In this document: positions 1-6,626 of the stretch, one piece after another
Numbering within the stretch: position 1 is the first letter of the stretch
How the letters are laid out: every line of letters begins with the position of its first letter
DNA from: JBNKFQ01 sp050289385
GTDB lineage: Bacteria > Pseudomonadota > Gammaproteobacteria > Pseudomonadales > Porticoccaceae
Reading direction: 5' to 3'
DNA: 37,578 nt
Assembly (NCBI GenBank): GCA_050289385.1
Contig: JBNKFQ010000035.1
Coordinates: forward strand, 1 to 37,578
Made by a program: the position numbers and the translations under genes
Notes under the pieces: model-generated
What the model saw: the letters and a program-made list of their open reading frames with translations, nothing else
What the model was told of the DNA's origin: nothing
The model's database searches: none

Positions 1-211
1 AGACACTAAATTCAATAGATTCAAGAAATGTCATCGGCCTAACTCTAGATTCGATAAGCTCTGAACCCTCTTGGTATGACAAACCATCGAGTTCACTTGC
101 CTCAATACCTGGAGAATATGAGATGCCTTGACTCCCATAGATTGTTAGTACCCCAAACAGCAACAATCCCAATCCAAAAGATACCAAAGCTAGACGAATG
201 TATTTATTCAT
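1..211 (-). CDS. Hypothetical membrane or exported protein, integron cassette (partial, 3' end outside window)
   Basis: The reading frame opens with ATG at 209-211 and stays open to the left edge, giving 70 codons with no stop. It starts MNKYIRLALVSFG and has one hydrophobic stretch at about residues 5-24, which reads as a signal anchor or signal peptide, followed by a polar region. A purine-rich stretch (GAAGAAAA) lies just upstream. The gene begins right after an attC site on the same strand, so it is the most distal cassette visible. I do not recognise the family and the C-terminus is missing. Confidence 0.6.
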   Translation of the reverse strand, partial: MNKYIRLALVSFGLGLLLFGVLTIYGSQGISYSPGIEASELDGLSYQEGSELIESRVRPMTFLESIEFSV

Positions 212-220
212 TTTTCTTCA

Positions 221-278
221 TAACGCCCAAAGCATTGGCGCGCGTTTTTTTGCGCGTCCGATGCCTTTGCTTGTTAGC
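221..278 (-). repeat. Integron attC site 1 (about 58 bp)
   Basis: Read on the minus strand it begins GCTAACAAGC and ends GGGCGTTA, with an imperfect inverted repeat between (AAAGCAT and ATGCTTT arms around a GCGCGC-rich centre). The flanking AAC and GTT cores and the position between two minus-strand cassette genes are typical of attC. The stop codon of the GrpB-like gene lies inside its first core. Confidence 0.85.
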
Positions 279-783
279 ATTGGATTCCTCGTAGTACCTG
301 CTGGATGAATGGCCACTTTTTTTCTGTGTATGCTTCACGATCTTCTTTGTATACCGCAGCCAGCTTCCGTTTTAGATTTGCATACTCTGTTGCCACACTG
401 TTGTTTGAGCGCAATAACTCACGAAACTTGATACGCTCTTGCCATAGCGGGCTTTCATACGGAATTAAGTGAAGATGATGTGTGCGAAAAGCGTCGGATG
501 GCTTACAAAACCAATGCATAACTTCACTTTTATAAGGCCAATATTCATAGCCGCTATCTACAAGAACCTCTATTGCGGGTTTGGATTCATTTAACGATTT
601 AACACCAAACATAACATCTATGACTGGCTTCGCGACCATGCCAGGAATAGCTGTGCTACCTACATGCTCAATACTTCCATAGAACCATTTTCCAGCAATG
701 GTCATTAAATGTTTTTTTTCGTCCTCGAATTTTTCCGGCCACGATGAATCATACTCTTCAAGGATTACTGGTGCTCTGCTCAT
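274..783 (-). CDS. GrpB/UPF0157 family protein (integron cassette)
   Basis: This 169-residue protein has the hallmark of the GrpB (UPF0157) family, HVGSTAIPGMVAKPVIDVM at about residues 41-59, followed by the usual GYEYW and HLHL segments. The family has a nucleotidyltransferase-like fold. Members occur alone or fused to CoaE or acetyltransferases, and their exact substrate is generally unknown. Length is normal. It is a single-gene cassette: attC site 1 follows its 3' end and attC site 2 precedes its start. The family call is solid; a biochemical role cannot be assigned. Confidence 0.9.
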   Translation of the reverse strand: MSRAPVILEEYDSSWPEKFEDEKKHLMTIAGKWFYGSIEHVGSTAIPGMVAKPVIDVMFGVKSLNESKPAIEVLVDSGYEYWPYKSEVMHWFCKPSDAFRTHHLHLIPYESPLWQERIKFRELLRSNNSVATEYANLKRKLAAVYKEDREAYTEKKWPFIQQVLRGIQC

Positions 784-805
784 GATTTGAACTTTTCTTG
801 TGATG

Positions 806-866
806 CTAACGCCCCTATTTAACGGCGAGGGTCTTTTTCCGAGTCCGTTACAATGGATTTGTTAAG
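806..866 (-). repeat. Integron attC site 2 (about 61 bp), overlapping the end of the next ORF
   Basis: On the minus strand it runs from CTTAACAAATCC to GGGGCGTTAG. The arms pair through TAACGG and CCGTTA segments around an AT-rich loop. The upstream gene's reading frame continues through most of the site and stops near its far end. Confidence 0.8.
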
Positions 867-1808
867 TTTTGATTTTCTTTGACTGACCTTGAACCGTCTC
901 ATTAGCTTTTTAAAAGCACTTTCTTTTAGTTCGAAGCGAAGTTCGCCTGAGGATATATCAAAAGGTAAATACGCTATCCAATTGGCAAGTACTTGTGAAA
1001 TTTCCGCAAGTTCAAGATTGCCTGCTTCGGGATTATAGGGCTTTAAGCTATGGAATTCAGCATCCCAGGGTAACTCAAGCGAGCTAATGTTGAGCTGCAC
1101 AGTGGGGTTTCGAATACTCCAAAGATTAACCATAGCATGTGCCTCGATACATATTGCCTTCTCCAATGCAGAATGAAATTCCTGCCGACGATTCCCTTTT
1201 AATATAGCGTTCAGAAATGCCAAAAATGCAGATGCGTCAGTTTCCACAATAGCTACTAGGCAGCCAAATATTGACTGAAAAAACTTAGTTGATTTGGATC
1301 TATTTATGGATTCTACGACTGTTTCTGGGTTCGGGTGTTTACCTAATGCCATGTAAACAGCATTACAAAGTAAGTTGGTATCACGGTGTCCTTTTTCAAA
1401 TGGCGCATGAAATTTTCTTGTGACTTCTTCAACTGCTGCCAAGTCAAAAACCGCTAGCATGTCCAACAGTTCAAATATAGGCAAACAGTCATAATCATCG
1501 GAGTGATGATATATGTGCAACAAGTATCCCGTTCTAGCACTAATCGCTAACGAAGTAGACATATCTTTAATATTTCCGGTGGATAGCCTATTGGCTAGCC
1601 CACCTAGCTTTAAGTCATGCTTTAATTTAAACAAAAAGTGAAAAATGGTACTTTCACGGTTAAAAGCCAAAGCGTCTTTCAATCGTTCTATATGGTGAGA
1701 AAGTATTTGACCAACATCACCGAGGTAAGGCCTTTCCCCAAGGAATCGGAAGGCTTCTTCAAGATCTTTTTGTAGGAAATTAGTGCCCACATTTAGTACC
1801 GTTGACAT
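819..1808 (-). CDS. Hypothetical cassette protein, possibly Imm49-like immunity protein
   Basis: This 329-residue soluble, helix-rich protein has no signal peptide or membrane segment. The middle section (about 145-260: DTNLLCNAVYMALGK, then an FFQSIFGCLVAIVETD block, an ICIEAHAMVNLW block and ELPWDAEF) resembles the layout of Imm49-type immunity proteins in polymorphic-toxin systems. That match is from memory of the family pattern and is tentative. No cognate toxin is visible, which suits an orphan immunity cassette. The last 16 or so codons lie inside attC site 2, so the basic tail (DSEKDPRR) is attC-encoded and probably not part of the ancestral domain. Confidence 0.6.
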   Translation of the reverse strand: MSTVLNVGTNFLQKDLEEAFRFLGERPYLGDVGQILSHHIERLKDALAFNRESTIFHFLFKLKHDLKLGGLANRLSTGNIKDMSTSLAISARTGYLLHIYHHSDDYDCLPIFELLDMLAVFDLAAVEEVTRKFHAPFEKGHRDTNLLCNAVYMALGKHPNPETVVESINRSKSTKFFQSIFGCLVAIVETDASAFLAFLNAILKGNRRQEFHSALEKAICIEAHAMVNLWSIRNPTVQLNISSLELPWDAEFHSLKPYNPEAGNLELAEISQVLANWIAYLPFDISSGELRFELKESAFKKLMRRFKVSQRKSKLNKSIVTDSEKDPRR

Positions 1809-1821
1809 ATGACTTTATAAC

Positions 1822-1878
1822 TTAACGTTCCACTAAAGCGCGCCGCTTTTTGGCGTCGCCTTTGAGTGGCTGGTTATG
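1822..1878 (-). repeat. Integron attC site 3 (about 57 bp)
   Basis: On the minus strand it runs from ATAACCAGCCACTCAAAGGCG to GAACGTTA. CCACTCAAAG pairs imperfectly with CTTTAGTGG around a short GC-rich centre. It separates the histidine phosphatase cassette from the Imm49-like cassette. Confidence 0.8.
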
Positions 1879-2437
1879 TTGCGCATTCATATACCCCAAA
1901 CTCCCAGTATTTTTTTCCTGGACTAGCTGGGCCTTGCCAACCTTCTGACAATAAGGCTTTAGCAATATACGCATTAATTAGACCATGACCAACAAATAAC
2001 ACTGAACCATTGTTATGTGCCAATTCTTTAAGTCTGTTGGCAGCACTAACTGCACGTAATTTAGCCTCACTAAAGGATTCGCTATTCGGCGAATACCCTA
2101 AGAACCACATTATTCTGAATAAGATAGCCCATACATTTGGAGATAATTTTGGTGATGGAAAACTAGCGTACGGCATAGCCATTTCCCTGAATAAAGGCTC
2201 AGCATAATCCACTTGACTAAAACCCAATTTTTGAGCTGATTCTTTTGAACGAGGCAGGTCACTACACACCACCAAAGCAAGATCATTTAGTATGCCCATT
2301 ATTGTTCTTGGAGGATTAGAGTCTTTACGTAAATTAGCTGTGTTATATGACTTAATCCAAAGGTGGAAATCTTTCACCCTCTGAGGTTTTGGAGCAGGGG
2401 TGTCAGGTTTTCCATGTCGTAATAAAACTATACGCAT
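1874..2437 (-). CDS. Histidine phosphatase family protein (integron cassette)
   Basis: The 187-residue protein starts MRIVLLRHGKP, giving the RHG phosphohistidine motif at residues 7-9. It carries SDLPRSKESA in the middle and a second catalytic His in VGHGL (His151). That is the histidine phosphatase (phosphoglycerate mutase-like, branch 1) layout and length, with no signal peptide. The family removes phosphate from small molecules or proteins; substrate specificity cannot be read here. It is a single-gene cassette between attC sites 3 and 4, with its TAA stop in the first core of site 3. Confidence 0.88.
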   Translation of the reverse strand: MRIVLLRHGKPDTPAPKPQRVKDFHLWIKSYNTANLRKDSNPPRTIMGILNDLALVVCSDLPRSKESAQKLGFSQVDYAEPLFREMAMPYASFPSPKLSPNVWAILFRIMWFLGYSPNSESFSEAKLRAVSAANRLKELAHNNGSVLFVGHGLINAYIAKALLSEGWQGPASPGKKYWEFGVYECAT

Positions 2438-2462
2438 ATTCTTACAACTTTAATTAGCAACA

Positions 2463-2552
2463 TAACGCCCGCATTTGGGGCCGTAGTGTAGGCGCGAAAC
2501 GCCGGAACGGAGGTCCCAGCCCCGCAGGGGCGAACAATATGCGCTTGTTATG
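2463..2552 (-). repeat. Integron attC site 4 (about 90 bp)
   Basis: On the minus strand it runs from ATAACAAGCGCATATTG to GCGGGCGTTA. It has GC-rich inner arms around a CCCCGCAGGGG palindrome. It follows the two-gene membrane cassette. Confidence 0.85.
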
Positions 2553-2553
2553 T

Positions 2554-2748
2554 TTAAATTAACGCTACCAATAACTGTATTGCTCCCCATGCAATTAATA
2601 CTGGAGACACAATTTTTATAAGTGGAACATGTGCTGGATGTACAAGTTCTATATCAGATTTATTTTTTTTAAAATAAACTGAATGACACAAAAGACATCC
2701 CGCCACTAATGGGATTAAACCACTATATTTTTGATAAAACTCAATCAC
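2554..2748 (-). CDS. Small two-helix membrane protein (second gene of a two-gene cassette)
   Basis: The 64-residue protein has two hydrophobic segments (about 8-26 and 43-63) separated by a charged loop (KKNKSDIELVH). The GTG start overlaps the stop of the preceding gene by one base (TAGTG), which implies translational coupling. I recognise no family. Topology suggests an inner-membrane protein with both ends on the same side. Confidence 0.6.
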   Translation of the reverse strand: MIEFYQKYSGLIPLVAGCLLCHSVYFKKNKSDIELVHPAHVPLIKIVSPVLIAWGAIQLLVALI

Positions 2749-2963
2749 TAAGAATGTTCTTCATCGTATTTTCGCTCTTTCCTTAACATGGATATGGCTA
2801 TAGCTGTAGCAACAACCAGGGTGATACCTCCGGTAATAAACCACAATTGATCTAACTCACCTGTTGTTTGGTATTGCTTATAGCCATTCCATCCTATCCC
2901 CACAAGAATTGCTCCGCCTATTAAAGCGACTCTAGTTTTCATCGACAATTTCTTATTTTTCAT
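2748..2963 (-). CDS. Small two-helix membrane protein (first gene of a two-gene cassette)
   Basis: The 71-residue protein has a basic N-terminus (MKNKKLSMKTR), two hydrophobic segments (about 12-26 and 40-59) and a charged tail (LRKERKYDEEHS). It overlaps the next small membrane gene by one base, so the two are probably made together and may act as a pair. No family is recognised. Both lie between attC sites 4 and 5, making this one of the less common cassettes with two genes. Confidence 0.6.
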   Translation of the reverse strand: MKNKKLSMKTRVALIGGAILVGIGWNGYKQYQTTGELDQLWFITGGITLVVATAIAISMLRKERKYDEEHS

Positions 2964-2990
2964 ATTTAACCTACTTTATCTGGGTGAACA

Positions 2991-3094
2991 TAACGCTGCC
3001 TTAACCCGCCCAGTGAGTGGCGCAAGTTGTGTTATAGGCGAAGCGTAACACAAAATGCGACGCTTGCTGGGTCGGAGTTGAAGGCATTGTTAAT
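2991..3094 (-). repeat. Integron attC site 5 (about 104 bp, the longest in the array)
   Basis: On the minus strand it runs from GATTAACAATGCCTTCAACTC to GGCAGCGTTA, with long imperfect inner arms (AAGCGTCGCATTTTGTG pairs with GTGTTACGCTTCGCC-type sequence). The stop codon of the zinc-ribbon cassette gene lies in its first core. Confidence 0.8.
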
Positions 3095-3623
3095 CATTTG
3101 CCATTTTACTAGCAACCGCCTTTTTAAAACCCTTGAGATAAAAATATGGGGCATTATAGGATTTTACCGAGAAGCCAGGGTCTTTCATTGCAGATGCGAA
3201 CAAAGCAAATAACAAAAACACAAAAATCATGATGGCAAAAAATAAACCAACCGCCCCGTCAAATTGGAACCTTAGAATAATTGAACCAATGAAACCCAAC
3301 CAAGAAATTAATGATATTCTTGACCAAAGGACCTTCTTCTTATGACATGAATTGCATCTCTCAAACTCGATATTTACGTCTTTTCTACAAACGAAATATG
3401 CAATGATCAATGCGAGCGGACTGAGGAAAATCCACAATATAATAATTGGGTTCACGTATCGAAGCTTATCTTGTACTTTGACTAAATCAGATTCCGTTCC
3501 GCAACCAACACAGATGCTAGGTAGTTTTCCTGGCTCTTTAATTTTGAATTGGTTCCCAGCTTGCTCAATTGTATTGTAAGTCGCCTGGCTTGAATTTGGT
3601 GTTTGATAAATCGATTCGCTCAT
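3090..3623 (-). CDS. Hypothetical zinc-ribbon-like membrane protein (integron cassette)
   Basis: The 177-residue protein has a polar N-terminus containing CVGCG (about residues 38-42), then a hydrophobic segment (about 77-98), then CNSCHKKK (about 114-121), then two more hydrophobic segments (about 125-165). The two CxxC pairs look like a split zinc ribbon on the same face of the membrane. The C-terminal tail is basic. No named family is recognised. It is a single-gene cassette between attC sites 5 and 6. Confidence 0.65.
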   Translation of the reverse strand: MSESIYQTPNSSQATYNTIEQAGNQFKIKEPGKLPSICVGCGTESDLVKVQDKLRYVNPIIILWIFLSPLALIIAYFVCRKDVNIEFERCNSCHKKKVLWSRISLISWLGFIGSIILRFQFDGAVGLFFAIMIFVFLLFALFASAMKDPGFSVKSYNAPYFYLKGFKKAVASKMAND

Positions 3624-3642
3624 GGATACTCCTTATGATGGT

Positions 3643-3697
3643 TAACGCCTAGCTCAGTGAGCGAACGTTAGCGAGTCCGCTGCAGCTATTTGTTATA
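3643..3697 (-). repeat. Integron attC site 6 (about 55 bp), overlapping the end of the next ORF
   Basis: On the minus strand it runs from ATAACAAATAGCTGCAGCGG to AGGCGTTAA. AGCTGCAG pairs imperfectly with CTGAGCTA around a CGCTAACGTTCGC centre. The nucleotidyltransferase frame reads through it and stops at TAG next to the last core. Confidence 0.8.
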
Positions 3698-4503
3698 TTT
3701 TTCTTCCACGTACTTAGGCGATCCCTCAACTCTAATTCGCCATAACTTTCCATTTTATCTATATATAGATCAATAAATCTTAAATAGAGAGGAACCAACC
3801 CTTTCCTTAATTCATCTTCGACAACTCCAAGGTTATCTGGCAGTGCATTAAGCCGCCAAGAATAACCTCGTGCCACCAGATCAGCATCAGGACCATTAAA
3901 GCTATCAATGTAGTGTTTGTAAGAAACATCGTTTCCTGCAATCTCACCTGTTTTTTCTAGATAGATAAATCTCGGAGGAAAAAGAATGGTTTTTGTTACA
4001 TAAACGGCACCTTTTTCGGCGATACTACTGACATTATAAAACTCTTCTATCCTATCAGCATTACCTAAGTAATCGATAGAAAATTCAGCACTTGCTATTT
4101 CAAGCTCTTTTTTTGATGGTCTCAGGAGCTGGTCACGTATATCATTTCCTGCAAGTAGTCTTGCATGGTCAATAAGATCTAAGCGATCAAAAGGTGGATA
4201 CCGACCATCATCCGCAGCCCCATTTATAGATTCTATTGAACCCCAAAAAATGGAAACTGTATTACTTACCGATGGATATTTCTTTAAAGACAAAGATTGT
4301 ATTTTATCTATTCTTTCTTGAGCATCTGGAAGAAGATCGGTAAATATGATTCCGATATCAATATCACTGGCGATTCGGCTAAATCCTCCTCTTGCTAAAC
4401 TGCCCATAATATAGACAGCGATACAATTTTCTCCGAAAAAGCCTGTGGTTTTTGCCACAATCTCTTGTACTAATGCTTTAATTTCAAAATTATCAGTTTT
4501 CAA
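3649..4503 (-). CDS. Nucleotidyltransferase-domain protein, ANT-like (integron cassette)
   Basis: The 284-residue protein carries the polymerase-beta-type motif GS-x(10)-SDIDIG at residues 34-51 (Gly34 Ser35, Asp47, Asp49). A helical C-terminal half follows, as in aminoglycoside-nucleotidyltransferase-like or MNT-type enzymes. Such proteins transfer a nucleotide to a small molecule or protein. Similarity to resistance enzymes does not prove resistance, and I see no motif that fixes the substrate. The last 15 or so codons lie inside attC site 6. Cassette placement fits mobile accessory functions. Confidence 0.75.
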   Translation of the reverse strand: MKTDNFEIKALVQEIVAKTTGFFGENCIAVYIMGSLARGGFSRIASDIDIGIIFTDLLPDAQERIDKIQSLSLKKYPSVSNTVSIFWGSIESINGAADDGRYPPFDRLDLIDHARLLAGNDIRDQLLRPSKKELEIASAEFSIDYLGNADRIEEFYNVSSIAEKGAVYVTKTILFPPRFIYLEKTGEIAGNDVSYKHYIDSFNGPDADLVARGYSWRLNALPDNLGVVEDELRKGLVPLYLRFIDLYIDKMESYGELELRDRLSTWKKNITNSCSGLANVRSLS

Positions 4504-4521
4504 CGTAACTCCTTAAAAAAA

Positions 4522-4617
4522 TAACGCCCACGTTCAGGGGCGTTTGAGGCAAGGCGGAGTTTTGCGACAGCAAAAATGCGCATTGGGTCAAACGTCCCTC
4601 TGCAACGTGTTGTTATG
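4522..4617 (-). repeat. Integron attC site 7 (about 96 bp)
   Basis: On the minus strand it runs from ATAACAACACGTTGCAGAGG to GAACGTGGGCGTTA. Long arms pair (ACGTTGCAGAGGGACGTTTGA with TCAAACGCCCCTGAACGT) around a central TTTTTGCTGTCGCAAAA hairpin. This is a VCR-like layout and the clearest attC in the array. Confidence 0.9.
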
Positions 4618-5452
4618 TTTCAACACGACCAAGTTCCCGAACACCCTTCCGCCAGTAAACAAGGCCAAAACAAGCGGCCACAAGCGGAACTGCCAGACCG
4701 AATTCATCAGCAAACCATACGGTGACATCAGCCTCACTGGTGATAGGTGTGAAAAATTTCTGTAGAAACACGTTGTGGCTCATGTGAAAAGTAACGGCTG
4801 GCCACAGGCTGTCTGTCTTGTAGCGGAAGTAAGTCATAACAAATGACATCGACACAAGACAGACTGTAAATGCCCCGAGTTGAAAGGCCAAAGGGGTTTC
4901 GGAATTGCCGTAGAACCCCAAGAACATGAGCGGCCAATGAAAAGCTGACCAAAGCACACCGCTAATAATCGCTACCTGCGAGAACCCAAGATTTTTCGAT
5001 AGCGCAGGCACAAGAAGCCCCCGCCAGCCAATCTCTTCTCCCAAGACACCCGGCAAGAGAAGCACAAAGCTAATGGTGGCTGTGAGAACGAACCTCAGTG
5101 CAATGATGGATTCATCTGACCATGAATCCAATAAATAACCAGAACGCACCTCCTCAACGAAGGCACTGTCATACCAGCCCCCTAATGAAAGGGCCCATAT
5201 CCCCAGATATGCGATGGCCGCATACGCAAGGGGGATGAAATAACTTTGGTATTGATACTTCCAGGCGCCCCAACTCCAACCAAAGGAGCTGATTTCGCGA
5301 CCGCAAATGAGACAGGTACAAACGGCGGCGAACCCAACCGTTAGCATCAACGGGCTGGCACTTTGAAACCGTATTAGCAGCCACACGCCGAGCGGATACA
5401 GGACTGCCACGAGCAAGATAAAAACGGCAACAATTCGCCAAGACCTATTCAT
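4613..5452 (-). CDS. CPBP family intramembrane metalloprotease (integron cassette, first in the array)
   Basis: This 279-residue polytopic membrane protein has the CPBP (CAAX protease/bacteriocin-processing, Abi) signature: EEIGWRG at residues 139-145, a downstream His in SAFHWPLMF, and a further His in FHMSHNVF. These are the expected metal and catalytic residues. Family members process prenylated or peptide substrates or give bacteriocin self-immunity; the substrate here is unknown. The start is supported by GGGAGG upstream of ATG. It sits next to the attI-like region, so it would be the most recently inserted and best transcribed cassette. Confidence 0.88.
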   Translation of the reverse strand: MNRSWRIVAVFILLVAVLYPLGVWLLIRFQSASPLMLTVGFAAVCTCLICGREISSFGWSWGAWKYQYQSYFIPLAYAAIAYLGIWALSLGGWYDSAFVEEVRSGYLLDSWSDESIIALRFVLTATISFVLLLPGVLGEEIGWRGLLVPALSKNLGFSQVAIISGVLWSAFHWPLMFLGFYGNSETPLAFQLGAFTVCLVSMSFVMTYFRYKTDSLWPAVTFHMSHNVFLQKFFTPITSEADVTVWFADEFGLAVPLVAACFGLVYWRKGVRELGRVET

Positions 5453-5703
5453 CGGTGCGACTGCCTCCCAAGGCTTGCACTTGAAACATAACAGCTCGTT
5501 TAACAGGCCGTTGGCCTGATAACAATTATTATCGGGCGCGCTTGATAATATGTTATCGGGTCGATGGCATGGTTTGTAACCAATTGATTTTCAATCATCT
5601 TTCAAAAATATGACCAATTCTTTTCCTGTTATCGGGCCGATTTTTGACAAAAACAGGTAGATTCTCTGAAAAAGCATACTAACATGTATAAAAACACAGT
5701 ATA
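5453..5703. other. attI-like region and divergent integrase/cassette promoter region
   Basis: This spacer lies between the first cassette and the divergent integrase start. A core-like GTTATGT on the minus strand (5486-5492) marks the probable boundary of the first cassette. The motif TTATCGGG occurs three times (5529-5536, 5553-5560, 5629-5636), resembling the direct repeats that integrases bind in attI sites. A perfect CAGGCC/GGCCTG inverted repeat with a 3-base loop lies at 5504-5518. I could not find a convincing -35/-10 pair for the cassette promoter. Confidence 0.65.
5684..5699 (+). promoter_or_regulatory. LexA-like box at the integrase promoter
   Basis: The sequence ATGT-N8-ACAG differs from the SOS box CTGT-N8-ACAG at one base. 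It overlaps a TATAAA -10-like hexamer (5687-5692) and lies 23 bp upstream of the integrase ATG. Integron integrases are known to be repressed by LexA at this position. Confidence 0.55.
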
Positions 5704-5721
5704 TTGAAAAGGATATTCGTT

Positions 5722-5913
5722 ATGCCCTCATCTCCGTTCTTGTGCTCAATCAAGGAATACATGCTGGTTCTGCGTCACAGCCCTGGAACTATAAAGGCAT
5801 ATCTTTACTGGATAAAGTGTTTTCATAATAAGCAATACACATTAACTCTCTCGGAAATCGATATTGAGTCTTTTCTGACTTATCTTGCGGTTAATCGCAG
5901 GGTATCGACATAA
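5722..5913 (+). pseudogene. intI: Integron integrase intI, truncated to the N-terminal domain
   Basis: The product (63 codons from ATG at 5722) matches the N-terminal core-binding domain of IntI tyrosine recombinases: a SIKEYMLVLRHSPGTIKAYL segment, WIKCFH, then EIDIESFLTYLAVNRRVST. Intact IntI is about 320-340 residues. Here a TAA follows the segment where homologs continue with S-x-QNQAL, and no catalytic Arg/His/Tyr segment is found in the sequence to its right. AAAAGGA at 5708-5714 serves as ribosome site for ATG 5722; an upstream in-frame TTG at 5704 is less likely. Orientation is divergent from the cassettes, as in normal integrons. The cassettes cannot be moved by this copy. Confidence 0.88.
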
Positions 5914-5991
5914 ACCCGAGCAAAAGAGCCTGTCATTGTAGAGGACGCTGTGCTTTAAGAAGCAAGTGGGTGAAACGTGTAGTGAACAGGC

Positions 5992-6076
5992 CGCTAACAA
6001 GCGGATGTTGTCGTCACAGCGAGGCCAGGCGGCCTGTCTTCTGTTTCGCAGCTATCGACTTGCAGCGAAGTTAGGC
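5992..6076 (+). repeat. Lone attC-like site next to the truncated integrase
   Basis: An imperfect palindrome of about 85 bp runs from GCTAACAAGCGG to GAAGTTAGGC around a GGCCAGGCGGCC centre. The first ten bases (GCTAACAAGC) equal the start of attC site 1, and the end GTTAGGC matches GTTRRRY. Both favour plus-strand orientation, opposite to the array, though the palindrome makes this uncertain. The 77 bases between the integrase stop and this site contain no recognisable gene. Confidence 0.5.
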
Positions 6077-6083
6077 AATGGAG

Positions 6084-6575
6084 TCATGAGTGCTCTGTTT
6101 TATAGATCTTAAGCCCTCGCGCTTGATAATTACTTAGCGCACTTTCGTGGTCCAGTGTGCAGGTGTGCACCCAAACACGTTTTGTACCCTCCCACGCCCA
6201 GGCTGATTTGATGGCGCAGGTGAGAAGATAACCGCCAAATCCTTTGCCAAAAAATGCTGGCGCCAAACCAAAATATGCGATCTCTACATTTCCATGGTCC
6301 TGCTTTTGCAGCTCGAAATAACCCGCTATCGACCCTTTGTGGTACGCAGCCCATGTTCGCAAATTGGCGTTTTCTGCATAGTACTGCCATTGATCATTTG
6401 ATAACGCGAGCTTGTCTGTCCAGTTCCAGGGTTCACCTACCAATTGATACAGATACCGGTTAAACCGGTAATCCTTTATCTCGGCCTCTACAACATTCAG
6501 ATCATCGGGTTTGTTTTTGCCGAGGAGCTCCCCTTCAGAATTCATTTCCAGATAAAATGTGGTGATTGCAGACAT
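6084..6575 (-). CDS. GNAT family N-acetyltransferase
   Basis: The 163-residue protein has the GNAT fold pattern: AGYFELQKQ, then EIAYFGLAPAFFGKGFGGYL with the acetyl-CoA pyrophosphate loop (GKGFGG), and a C-terminal ALSNYQARGLKIYKTE strand-helix-strand. It transfers an acetyl group from acetyl-CoA to an unknown amine. CAGGAAA precedes the ATG. It lies 51 bp downstream of the PhzF-like gene on the same strand, so the two are probably co-transcribed. Its 3' end touches the lone attC-like site, so it could also be a captured cassette, but no recombination core was found upstream of it. Confidence 0.85.
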   Translation of the reverse strand: MSAITTFYLEMNSEGELLGKNKPDDLNVVEAEIKDYRFNRYLYQLVGEPWNWTDKLALSNDQWQYYAENANLRTWAAYHKGSIAGYFELQKQDHGNVEIAYFGLAPAFFGKGFGGYLLTCAIKSAWAWEGTKRVWVHTCTLDHESALSNYQARGLKIYKTEHS

Positions 6576-6626
6576 TATTTATTTTCCTGTGGTTCTTCAC
6601 TGAGAAGAGCCTGGTTTATGGTCAGG

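Noticed and set aside
5581..5640. Cassette promoter (Pc) candidates with TTGAAA -35-like hexamers on the minus strand
   Set aside because: No acceptable -10 element lies at 16-18 bp from either hexamer.
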